Assembly: GCA_023053575.1 (NCBI GenBank)
Contig: JAKZAP010000001.1
Location: 26,492,533-26,556,532 of the forward strand
From: Branchinecta lynchi
Lineage: Eukaryota > Arthropoda > Branchiopoda > Anostraca > Branchinectidae
Direction of reading: 5' to 3'
Length of the DNA: 64,000 bases
The notes beneath the pieces were generated by a model. The model did no database searches. It saw nothing but the letters and a program-made list of their open reading frames with translations, and had not been told where the DNA came from. This document shows positions 23,701-35,700 of this stretch, in pieces. Each line of letters starts with the position of its first letter. Positions within the stretch are counted from its first letter, which is position 1. The position numbers and the translations under genes were made by a program.

Positions 23701-26700
23701 TCACGATGTCTACGATTGAAAAGGATAAAGTTCAACTGACTGCAAAGTCAATTTAGTCCCTTTTTCCGATATTCTTTTGTTGTGGTTAGGGCAATCGATG
23801 CCCTTGATGAGCTGATCAAAGTATATGTCATCCATTTTTTTGAACAAAAATCCTTCATGAGATAAACCAGTTTGAAAGTTTCAAGGGGTTGACAACTTCA
23901 GGAGTAAGGTACACACTGAAACCAAAAATAGGCGATACCAGTTGTGAGACATGTAAGGGACTTGTAAGCAACAGTCGACTGTATGCAACAGTCGACTGTT
24001 AGCTCATAATCATCTTCGGCAATGAGGAGTTTGCAGCTTTTGCTAGTTGGTATACCTGTTATTTGTATCAGGTGTATTAGATGGTAAGAACAATTTTGTT
24101 CCCAAAAAGCCAAAACGGCTTTTATGCTATAATCATCTTCAGCGATGAGGGGTTTGCAACTTTTAATAGCTGGTGTATCCATTATTTGTTCCGATGACTT
24201 TGATGTCAATCACGGGAGAGGGACTTGTAAGTAAGAATCGGTTCACGAGGGGCTAGAAATTTTTGAAAATTGGTGCACATTGTATTCGATATCTGTAAAT
24301 ATGACGGTAAGAAAGTTTGTATTGATGGTCTATCGCTATAACCGAGGATTAACTGTTTACACAACGGGTACAAACGATACGGTAATCTAAAACAATAAGG
24401 TAGTTTTGTAATAATTAATAGTGTCATCTATGGTATTTTAATCCTGAAACGTTACGGATAGCTTTATAAAACCAACTAGATTATATAAGATATTGTTCCA
24501 AGTTTTCATCCGTCACGATATCTACGATTGAAAAGGATAAAGTCCAACTGACCGCCAAGTCAATTTAGTCCCTTCTTCCGATATTGTTTTGTTGTTGGTT
24601 TTACAACGCTAAAGAACAGCTTTTGATCATGTGATTATTCTTTTTAGAACATACCATTTTAAAAGCTTTGATAAGTTGACAATTTCAGCATTTAACCGAC
24701 AGCGAAGAAACAAAACCAAAGTGTTGCTCTCGCAACACTTTAGTCGGCGAAGCCGGACAAAGTTTGCGGCAACACTTCACGTTGCCCCGGCAACGTAGGT
24801 CTAGTTTTATTTTAAAATGAATCTACCTCAAAAAGTTTTGAAGTTGTGGATCCAGGCTAGAGCTAATTCCCTCCCCCTGTTTGGTAGATTTAGAGTTTTT
24901 GATAGGCATAGGACTGGTCCAGATGTCAGGTATAATTGCCAACTTTGCAAAGCAGGGGTAGAGGAAAACATGGACCACTTTATCAATCGATGCCAGGAGC
25001 TTTCGGAGTTAAGGGGATCTTATTTTAAGGGGAGTGTTTTGCTTCTTCCGGATATCCTGAATAGCACTTCGGAAAGGGTTATAACAAAGGTGTGCGAGTT
25101 TATGGACGGAGCGTTGAAGCTAAGAGCGACCAAGCTTAGTAGTGAGGCATAGCCGTAGGAAATTATTGTTGTTGTTTTCCTTTGTAATATGTACTATTGT
25201 TGTATTATGTATATGGCCCCTGGGCTTTTAAATACAGTTATTTATTTATACAAATTTGCGATAGCTTAAGCGCACTCTGCTAGAATTCCTAGTGGCAACC
25301 GTAAGAACTCAGACGAAGAACACTTTGCCGCACCTACCAGCTGAATTCCAATTAACACTTCTATTCAGAAAGAATGGGGTGGGGGTGGGGGTAGAGATGT
25401 CTTGGCAGCGGCACACCTGAGAGACAAGATTCATTTCTTCCTGTTGACCTAAGCACCTCTGGCCGTGAAGGGGAAATTCACCACATTCCAGTTCAGCCAT
25501 TCCAAGCGGGCTAGCTTCCCCCACCACCACTTGTCATAGACGTAGTAAAACAGATCCACAGGTTGATGGGTAGAAAATATGCAATCTGTTTCACAGGTAT
25601 TATATGGAGGTTTTACGTATGTCCCAGTATTAGAAAGTGAAAGTTACCCGCTACCTGATGGGTCCAACTTTTTACTATGTCTACACAACTGTTGAATATG
25701 CACTCTTAATGACTAACTCTCCATGCCGATGCAAAATCGCCGTGTACCTAGCGGAAGAGCCGGAGCGTCACCACAGCTATTACCAACGAATGCCGTAATT
25801 GGTTGACACAGAATTTGAGTTGTTGAGTTTGAGTTCTCCTGGCGACGCTCGTTCTTTCGGAAGTTCACTGGCGTATTTTGGACTTAGACATATAGAGTCT
25901 GGGGGGGCTAACAGAAGCTAGTCCACTTGGAGCGCGGAGCTGGAATAAGGCAAATTAAGGTCGGAGCTGAAGCCCCTACTGTTGAAACGGATACGACTGG
26001 TTTAAGAAAGAATGGGAAAATCCGTGTTGGTTGGTGACGATGCTGGTCACTTAGACAGATACCTTGCTCCATGTCATGGAACCTTCACGACTGAGTACCC
26101 GTGCCCAAATAGCGTATTGCTAAGTATTCTAGAAAGCAAAGAACTAGAAAGTTCTAGAAAGAACAGATTCTGCCCTTTTTTTCGATTTTCTGTGCGTTGG
26201 TAGCAGGAAATACAGCTCACAACTCGTCTTACTCGTGAACCAGTGCAAGTATGAAGTTCAAACTTGGTACACTTGTGGGTATTGGGGGTATTATTGTGCC
26301 TTTTGGGGGTCCCACCCCCCACCCACCCGGTGAATAATGTTCATAACTTGACCAGAGTTGGATATAAGACGATGAAATTCCTTGTACTTGTAGATCCTAC
26401 GGCTGGTAAATTATTTTCGTAATTGCACCTCTCCCACCCATCCCGTTCATGGGCAACTGGGCCAAGATTGCCCAGGAGAAAAGTTTTTACCCGTGACAGG
26501 AGTCAACAAGTATCGTTGAAACTTGGTAGGTTTGTGAGCATGCCCCGATTGCCCATTTCGTTATTTTTTTTTAACTTGACAGTAACTGGAGATAGGTCGA
26601 TGAAGTTCCTTTGCGCTTTTGGATCAGAGGATTGGAGATTTTGAGTTGAACCACCCCCCACCCTCCCCGATCATGGGCAAGTGGACCCAACTTGCCCATG

Positions 26701-29700
26701 AGTTAAGTCTTTAATCCGTGACTGGAATCAAACTCTAAGCTGGTACAGTAGAGGATATTTAGGTCTAGCTGTGCAATTTGATGCCCCCCCCCCCACACAC
26801 ACATTCCCGTTCATGGGTAACTCGGCCCAGATTTTTCATGAGTTAAGCTCGTCTGTGACATGTCTCGAGTTCAGGTCTTGTATACTTGTAGATATGTATG
26901 TATAGAGGTCATGGGCAAGTAGGCCCAAATTCCTCATGAAAAAAGTTCTTGAGCCGTGACTGGAATCAAACTCTAAGCTGATATACTTGAGGAAATAGAG
27001 GTGTAAATATGCAATTGGATCCCGACCCCCCCCCCCCTCCCCTCCCGTTCTTGGGCTTCTGGACCCAGGTTTCCCATGACTTAGTTCGACTATGACAGGT
27101 CTCAAGTTCAACTCTTGTATATTGGGGAGATATATCTATGAATGAGGATTTTGGTGTAACAACAACAAATAAGACGACGCAACGTACTTTAATGTTTAAT
27201 AAACAGTTGGAAACTGGACAGTTATGTCATATGATCGATGAGATGCCGTTCTAAGTGAGTTTTGACAAAGGGAGTAGTAGGCTGCCGGTTTATTAGTGGA
27301 GTGTTCCTCGGAACAATCCACTCATTGCGAGCGCTGTAGCAGCTTTCGGTTTTTGGTTTTCACCGTTTTTCATGGAGCGCATAACTCGTGAACCAGTGCA
27401 GGTATCATATTCAAACTTGGTACACTTGTGGTTACTGGGGTTTAGGTTTGCCTTTTGAGGGTCCATCCCCCAACAACCACCCGGTTCAGGTTTAAATAGG
27501 CCTAGAGTGTCCAGTGAATAATGTTCATAACTTGACCAGACCTGGACATAGGAAGATGAAATTCCTTGTACTTTTAGATCCTGCGGCTGGGAAATTACTT
27601 TTAAAGTTGCACCTCCCCTGCCCACCCAGTTCCTGGGCAACTGGGCCCAGATTGCCCAATGGTAAAGTTGTTGAACTGTGGCAGGAATCAACACTTTATC
27701 ATGTAGAATCTTGGTTGTCATGTTGGCATTGTGGCCTCTTTTTTTTGGAGGGGGGGGGGGGCAAACCCCACACCTTCTCGGTTAAGGGGAAAACGGGCGC
27801 AGATTGCCCAGTGAATAATGTTCATAACTTGACCAGACCTGGACATAGGACGCTGAAATTCCTTGTACTTGTAGATCCAATTGGGTTCGTGGGCAACTGG
27901 GCCAAGATTGCCCATGAGTAAAGAGAACCAGTGCAGGTATCATGTTCATACTTGGTACACTTGTGGGTACTGGGGTCTAGTTGTGCCTTTTGAGAGTCCA
28001 GTCCCTCACACCCACCCGGTTCAGGTCTAAATGGGCTCAGATTGTCCAGTGAATAATGTTCATAACTTGACCAGACCTGGACATCCCGATGAAAAAGTTT
28101 CGGGGCCTGTAGTAGCATGATACTACTACCCCCGGTAGTAATATGTAGTAGTAATGCAACTTTTCGTAGAATTCTATACTACTATACTACTTCATAGTAT
28201 TTGGACACTACTGAGTCCGAATTTAGTATTTCATGCTACTACGTGGTGCGTGGGAAATCTGTTCCGAACTCGATGCGTCCGTACTCCATACGATTCCATG
28301 CTATCGCTGCGTCTATAGTCCATACCACTGCATACGATTCCATGGTATCGCTACGCCTGTACTCCATACCCCTGCATACGATTCCATGCTACTACTTAAA
28401 GCTGCTAAATATAGTAGTCGGTAATAAAATAATTAACCGGTTACCGGGCGGATTTTTGCCGTCAGGGCAATAATACTAATCAGTAATCACAATTCCATTC
28501 CGTACAAATTGGAGGAGGCAGTCCTGGAACTGTCGTAAGCTCGGTAGCATAACTAGCGACGTCGCATCACTCCTGGAACCGGGTATATTGTTTTAAAATC
28601 ACACCTGCGCCAGTTTTATCTGACTAACTTTTTTACTACCTTCATCTTCTGTTCCACCCAATGTGAGCTGGCATAACGGACTTTGGATAACTATTGTATT
28701 ACAATATTCTTAATATAGAAACTTGACTGATTTCTTAAAAACTTATAGGTTAAGGGCAGGCACTGTAATATGGAGCAGGGGAATGCAGTGATAAATGTCT
28801 AGCAACTCCAGGTCTGTTACAAATTCTGATTTCAGTTCTATGGAATATTCTTAATATCACGAAGTATCACCCATACTACTACATGCAACTCTTATCGGTA
28901 CCACGGAACGGTCGACTCAGACTACTTCCGTGCGAAATCGACTCAAACTGAGACAGTCATTTAAAGGAGTATGTAGGTGAATATAGTTTTATGAATCATA
29001 TGCAATACCACGGAATATCACTCATACTACTATAGCTCCGAAAACCGTAGTGCTCTCTTAGTAACAAAGAATCGTATTTGCAACTCCGCAGCGACTTTAT
29101 CAAGAGTATGAAAGACTATCAGGGCTACTCTATGCAAATGCTTCAACAAGCCTTATTATTGCACTTATATTATTATTATATATTATTATTATTAAGTAGT
29201 ATGTATGATGTAGTAGTATGTAGTAGTATAGATGCTTGTACACATTTACATTTAGCGTCGGATAAGCTTAAGTAGTAGCATGTTGTAACACGGTAATCTT
29301 GGCCGAGAAGCATGTAGTAGCATACAGTAACACGGTAGTCTTGACCGAGAAGCATGTAGTAGCATCAGTGATACTGCATGCTACTTTTTCGTACTACTAC
29401 GTACTCCTATTTTGAGATAATTTTTCGTCGGGATAGGACGATGAAATTCCTTGTACTTTAGATCCTGCGGCTGGGAAATTACTTTTAAAGTTGCACCTCC
29501 CCTGCCCACCCAGTTCCTGGGCAACTGGGCCCAGATTGCCCAAGAGTAAAGTTCGTGAACCCTGACATGAATCAACAGGTATCAAGTTGGAACTTGGTTG
29601 GCTTGTGAGCAATGTTCCTTTTTTTTGCTTTTTGGGGTCCCAAATCCCACTCCTACTTGGTTCAGCGGCTATCGGGACGGGATTGCCCATTTTTTTTATA

Positions 29701-32700
29701 TTTTTAACTTGACAAGAACTGGAGATACGGCGATGAAGTGTTTTGTGGCTTTAGATCTCAGATCTCTATTACTTCCCAGATCCGACCATCCCTTAAAGTA
29801 TTAATCCTAACCGCAAAATACTAACAAAAATACTTTTAAGCAAAATATACATGTTCGTGATCCCCATGAGCGCATGATCATTTTTGCCTCAAGGGTTTTG
29901 CTTATAGTGAATTCCTGAAATTACAAACAATATTTTTGAGTAAAATACACATTTCTCCCCATCATTTTTGCTTCCAGAACTTGACTACAGATAAATTTCA
30001 AGCGCCCTTAAAGTGCGCATCATCACAGCCAAATGCATCAAACAATACATTGTCGTGATTTCCAAGGACCCATGTCTCAATGGTTTTGCTTACAAATGAT
30101 CACAAGGAACCCACGAATTGACGAATTCCTACTTTCATCTTCTGACCCTGCTTTGCAAGTGCCATATGATTCTAGCTCTTGTTTGTCAACTTTCTCTGTA
30201 AAATAAGCTACAAAAGAATTCAAATACTGGTTTCTTTGACCTTTCACTGTTACCAAGAGGTCCTGGTGGCTCTTGGTGGACACCAGAAAGTAACTAGACT
30301 ACATGATAAGACTGCACCATCTTACCTTAGCCTTATTCAGTTAAACTTTAATAGTTTTTTTCTTCCAGAACAAGGTGGGTATATTAGAAGGAAAGCTTTG
30401 TGGGAGCGACAATGATGAAATAAGTAAAGCGAACTTGTTCTTCGATGTCACGGTAGATGGCTCTTCCAGTGGCAAGTTCAAGATGACATCACTACCTGGA
30501 GAAACTTGTGCCCAGGTACAAGTTGTGCAACCCCTCGACTTCGAAGATACAACCTCTTACCTGCTTCAGATCTATCTTAAGGTTTGTTCGTTTTTGGTCC
30601 TTTTTCTTGCCTGATATAGGTCTATGTTGTAATTGGGAAATATGGAGTTTAAGGCAACATGGATCGTAGCGTGTAAGGCGGTGGGTAACGAAAGGGGGTA
30701 GTAAACTAGGTTTACGTCAATATATATATACCTTTATTTCTTAGACTTTCCCACAAGTGAAGATTACTCTGATTCGAGGTTTAGTTCAAGCTGTAATTGA
30801 CGTCGTTTGAGTTTAGCTCTGAATCTCCGCACGTGCAATTAAAATCTAGAAGCACTGAAGGATCATATTCAATTTTCTATCTATATATAATTGGTTCAGC
30901 CCTTGACTCGGAGACCGGCACGACACTACTCCAAAGCTTACTTCTGACAGAAGCCGTATCTCCGGTGGCAGCCGGATTTTAAGTTGCCAGCGACGACAAG
31001 ACTTACTTGGTTTCGCCAGTCGAAAATAGCACATGACTTCGAATCCAAGAAATATTGCTTCGACAGATGATTGCCGCCTAAGTAGTAGGAACAGAATTAG
31101 TTGGTTTAGAAATCGACTGCCCGCCTATTTGGGTTATTCGCTTGGTACACGTTGCGAGAAAATACGGTATTGCAAATCCAAATCAGCAGATAAAAGACCG
31201 GCGTGATCGTTTTGCGGCGGGCTTAGACATTAGCCACAGTTTATATCTTGCTATGTTGTAATTCAGTTTTTGTGTGTTTTGTTTATTTGGCTGATTTTTT
31301 CTTTCCTTTTTTCTTCCAAATGGGTAATAAATATATCATCATCATCATCATCACTGTCGAGGGGGGGGGGGGGGGATAATCTCAGAATTAAAAAAGGAAA
31401 ATGCCCGGCAGGTGTCAACAGTTGTCAACCTGATTGGCTGATAATACACGACTGGATGGCTTCCTGCAGATGGCGATTGCCAGTGGAGAGGATACTATAA
31501 TCTTAGGCCCCTATGGTCTCCCATGGAGTTGACGAGGCATAAACGACAAGAAACCCACAGAATCGTGCTTTCATGAATTATCTTTTATTTTTGTTTCAGG
31601 ACGGCCTGTTTAACGCGACACAATACTTGCCCCTGTCCGTCGTTGACCAACCGGATGAGCTTCCGCAATGGTCCAAGTTCTATCCGGTTATACAAATCAG
31701 CGAAGATTCAGGAACGGTAGGTTATAGAAGCTTTTTCTATTACTAGCAACTTTGAAAATATTTAAAGGACACCTTGCGCTATGTATGAATGAATGAATGA
31801 ATGAATTTTATTGACCCACTGCACTACAATGAGGACTAGTGGAGTATAATAAAAGAAACTGGAAAAGGAAAAAAAACAAAAACACAAAGTACATGAACAA
31901 TAACAATAACACTTAAAGGACGGTAACTAATCTTACTCGATCATTCCTGGCCGTACAGACGGGTGATCCAGGGGTGGTTGCAAGAACGAAGGATTCGAGC
32001 ACGGAGATCTTCCACCGCGGTAACAGGTTCATTAACTTTAAATCTGTTGATTAAATAGGTGTTCCGCGTCCATAGTGGCAATTTTAGCAAAAATTTAAGG
32101 TAACGAAAGAATAGTGAACGGATATGTTTGATTTCAAAACGGGTAAAAATTTTCCAGAAAGGGGTGAGGTAGAGGACATGAGGAAGGGCTACAGTATTGT
32201 ACAAAATAGCAAGATATTTCCGACAGAATCGACGCTTATTTACCACTATGGATGCGTACGCCGTTCGGAGTTTTTTCCCCAAATACTCAATAAGCAAACA
32301 ACGGGTTTCGCGGAGACTCCTTCCGATTGGGACACCAAGGTAAATGACCTGATCAGACGGTTCAAGAAGAGTGCTCCCCAGTTTAACAGGTTGGCTAATA
32401 GATAAACGATCATTAAAGAACAAAATATTTGATTTCGACGGGTTAAACTTTAATCCAACTTTTTTGTACTCCTTTTCGAGGATATCATAATTTTCAATAA
32501 GTGTAGGGACGAGTCTACACAGGTTAAGTAGATCATCTGCATACGTTAACAAGGACAAATCCAACCCTTTCAAAATACACGAAGTACGGATTTTAGACTG
32601 TGCTTCTAGTACACTATTGTTGAAGAGGTCAGGGGAAATAACTGATCCTTGTCGGACACCTTTCTCAACGGGAACTTCAACAGTCTTATGAGGATCATTT

Positions 32701-35700
32701 GGGACCTTGATACAAGCCTTAAGCCGACGGTACATATAATACAAAACCTTCACAATATCCAGTGGCACACCTCGTCTGTACGCTTCCAGAATCACTTGTG
32801 GATGGATAGACGAATCGAAGGCCCGGCTTACGTCATGGAACCCAAGAACTAGAGTTTCCCCAGAATTACTAGCATCAATGAGCACTTCAGAAAGCACGAG
32901 CAGGGCGTGCAAGCAACCTAAACCCTTCCTGAATCCGAACTGGAATTCAGGCATCCAACAAAACTTACGAATACTAGCAGATACAAGACGCTCGAAAATC
33001 TTACAAAACGTAGATGAAACAGTAATGGGGCGATAAGACGAGCAAGAATTCTCAGGTTTGCCCTTCTTTAGCACGGGTGTTATCATACCGACACAAAATG
33101 AATCTGGGACAATACCTGTGCAAAGGATCATTTGATACAGGAGAGTAAGGTAATCGAACAGTAGTAAAGTTCCATAAATAAGTTGGATAGCAGAAATACC
33201 ATCTGAACCACTAGATCGCTTCTTGCTTAATTTTAAAATACAATCAATGACTACATCCCGCGAAACTACAAAATTTGACGGGGGATGATCTATGAGAATA
33301 TTATCCAATTCGACCGCAAATGGTGAAGACAATGTAACGTCAGGAGCTGAAAATTCATTAGTAAAATAAGTTTGCCATACTTTAGATTCAATTTTTTCTT
33401 TGTAGCATACTTTTGATTCTTTTTCACGTAACTTCCATATTGAAGATGGATTATTCATTATTCGCTCGGTAAATCCCGCCTTGACTTTACACTGGTGATC
33501 CCTGAGGGCTTTATCGAACTTTCGCTTTGTAAACACTCGCACCGAGTTAACCACGCCCGATCGCGGCCGGTCACACTCTTTCCACACGGCAAACCAGAAC
33601 TTTGCACTTTTACAGGAGTTTACCAGGCTAGGATCGGATGTGAAGCCTGGCACTTCCGTGCCTCTCCTTACTTTCCGGACGGGAACCGCGGCAGATTCTG
33701 CGACTTTAAGACCGTGGCTTATCTCGGCTAAGAAAATATTCAACCGAGTTTTGGCATCACTGATAGAACCACGTAACCTAGGCTGTAGTAAATCGAAGGG
33801 AACACGGATTTTGGACAGGACACCGTCGAGCACCGACTGGTATAAGGAACAGTCAAATCGTTTCCAGTCACGCACTTCGAACCATTTTCTATCCACTCTA
33901 GCTGACACTGTCGGAGGTTCTTGTAAGCTTAGCGAGCACTGTATGGGAATGTGATCAATCGAGAACGATTCATACATTAGAGAGACTGAGCCTGAAATCC
34001 CGCTAGAGGTAAAGGCATGATCAAGGTTCGATGTAGACCCGCTCGTATGCACGTAGGTAAACTGGCCGTCCTTTGGAAGCACTTTAAACTCATCATTTAA
34101 TACTCCTAGGAGGGACTGGGTTCGGTGCGTGGAGGGATCCATGACATCACAGTTAAAGTCGCCTATGATGACGCTATCGATGCCGAGCAGTTTAACTTTT
34201 CTCATGCAACACGCAAGGGATTCGATGCTCAAGTTGAACTTATAGTCAGACTTCTCGTTATTGTAGTTTGTTGGGAGATAAACGCAGATCACGGCAAGTC
34301 TGTCAATGCGGATGGCCAACAAATAGTCCGACTGCATTATCAGCACGTGTCGAAGGTGCAAGCGCGATAGCACTGCTAGGCCGCCTGAGGGCCGCCCTCC
34401 AGTGAGGCTTACTTTCGCAGGGACAGCCGTTACGCAGTACCGGTCAGGGAAAGTTAATAGGCTAAGATTGTCACTAGTGAGAAAATGTTCCTGCACGCAA
34501 ACTATATCGGCAGTGCTACAGAAATGTTCGATTATCGGTGTTTTGTTTATGACTCCGCCATTCATATTCCACGATATAACTTTCATTTGGAGTTAGTGGA
34601 GCGCCCAGCGAGCTTCCTCAGTTCAGGACACTTGAATGAGCTGCAAGTGTGACCCTTTTGGTTGCAGAGAGTACAAGCTACTGGTCTTGAGCACCGCTCG
34701 TTGGGGGAGTCGCAGTGCTTTTCACCTGCGCAATTTTGACAACGGGGGCTATTCGGACATTGGGCGGCAATATGCCCATATGAGTGACACTGGAAGCAGC
34801 GCCTTGGCAGGAAGACAAACTCTTCTATCTGAAAACGTTCGTAGCCGAATTTGGGAGGATCGTTTACCGCACTAGTGAGGTTTTCCCGTGTATCGAAAAA
34901 TACCTTGAATGTACGAGTATGCCCGCACTGTTCAACTTTCGTACAGTTGGGGATACTGTCTTTGAGTTTTTCAGCACTGTACAATGGGGGGATTCGCTTT
35001 AACACACCAATAAATACCGGAGTTTTCACGAGAGCCTCCAGCCCTTCACACTTGCTCTTAAGCGAGGAGGCTATATGATTGGCAGTTGCCTTTCTTCCGA
35101 CGACAACACGCCATTCGTTTTTAGTCTGTTTTAGCTCGACCGGCTCATCCCTTAGATGATCGCCACACATATCGTTGAGGAAAGTCATTCTTTCTTCGGG
35201 AGAATTTAGCGAGGGGGGATTTTTGACGACTACCGAATATGGGAGGGGGGTAGGACTAAGAGGACTGCTTACTGGTTTAGAGACCTGACCTTGTCCTCTG
35301 GATATCATCTGTTCGTAAAGTCCGTCAAACTTTCTGCACATTGTGTTCACCTGAGTTTTGATGCACGCGCCTATATCCTCGGCACAGGTGGGCACTTCCT
35401 GGGGCTCGAATATCACAAACTTGGGAAGCGCCAAATTGTTTTTAGCGCAAACGGCGAACCATTTTGCTATGTCTGTGACATTATCCAAGTCCTTAGCCGA
35501 CTTCACGCATCTTTCGGTCACGCCAGCTTCCTTATGCAAAAGTTCTTTCGCAGCCAGAATATCGTCGTGTTCGAAAAATTCCACTGCTCTATTTAGAAAG
35601 ACTTCTTTCTTTATTCCACCAAGCATTGACCGCGACACAAAGTTCAGGACCGCATTCCACATCAACCGCATAGCACCAGAAACCGGTTATTTATACCGAA

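Noticed and set aside
33495..33954. Plus-strand frames of 78-126 codons across 32124-35738
   Set aside because: Antisense shadows of the retrotransposon ORF1 and ORF2.
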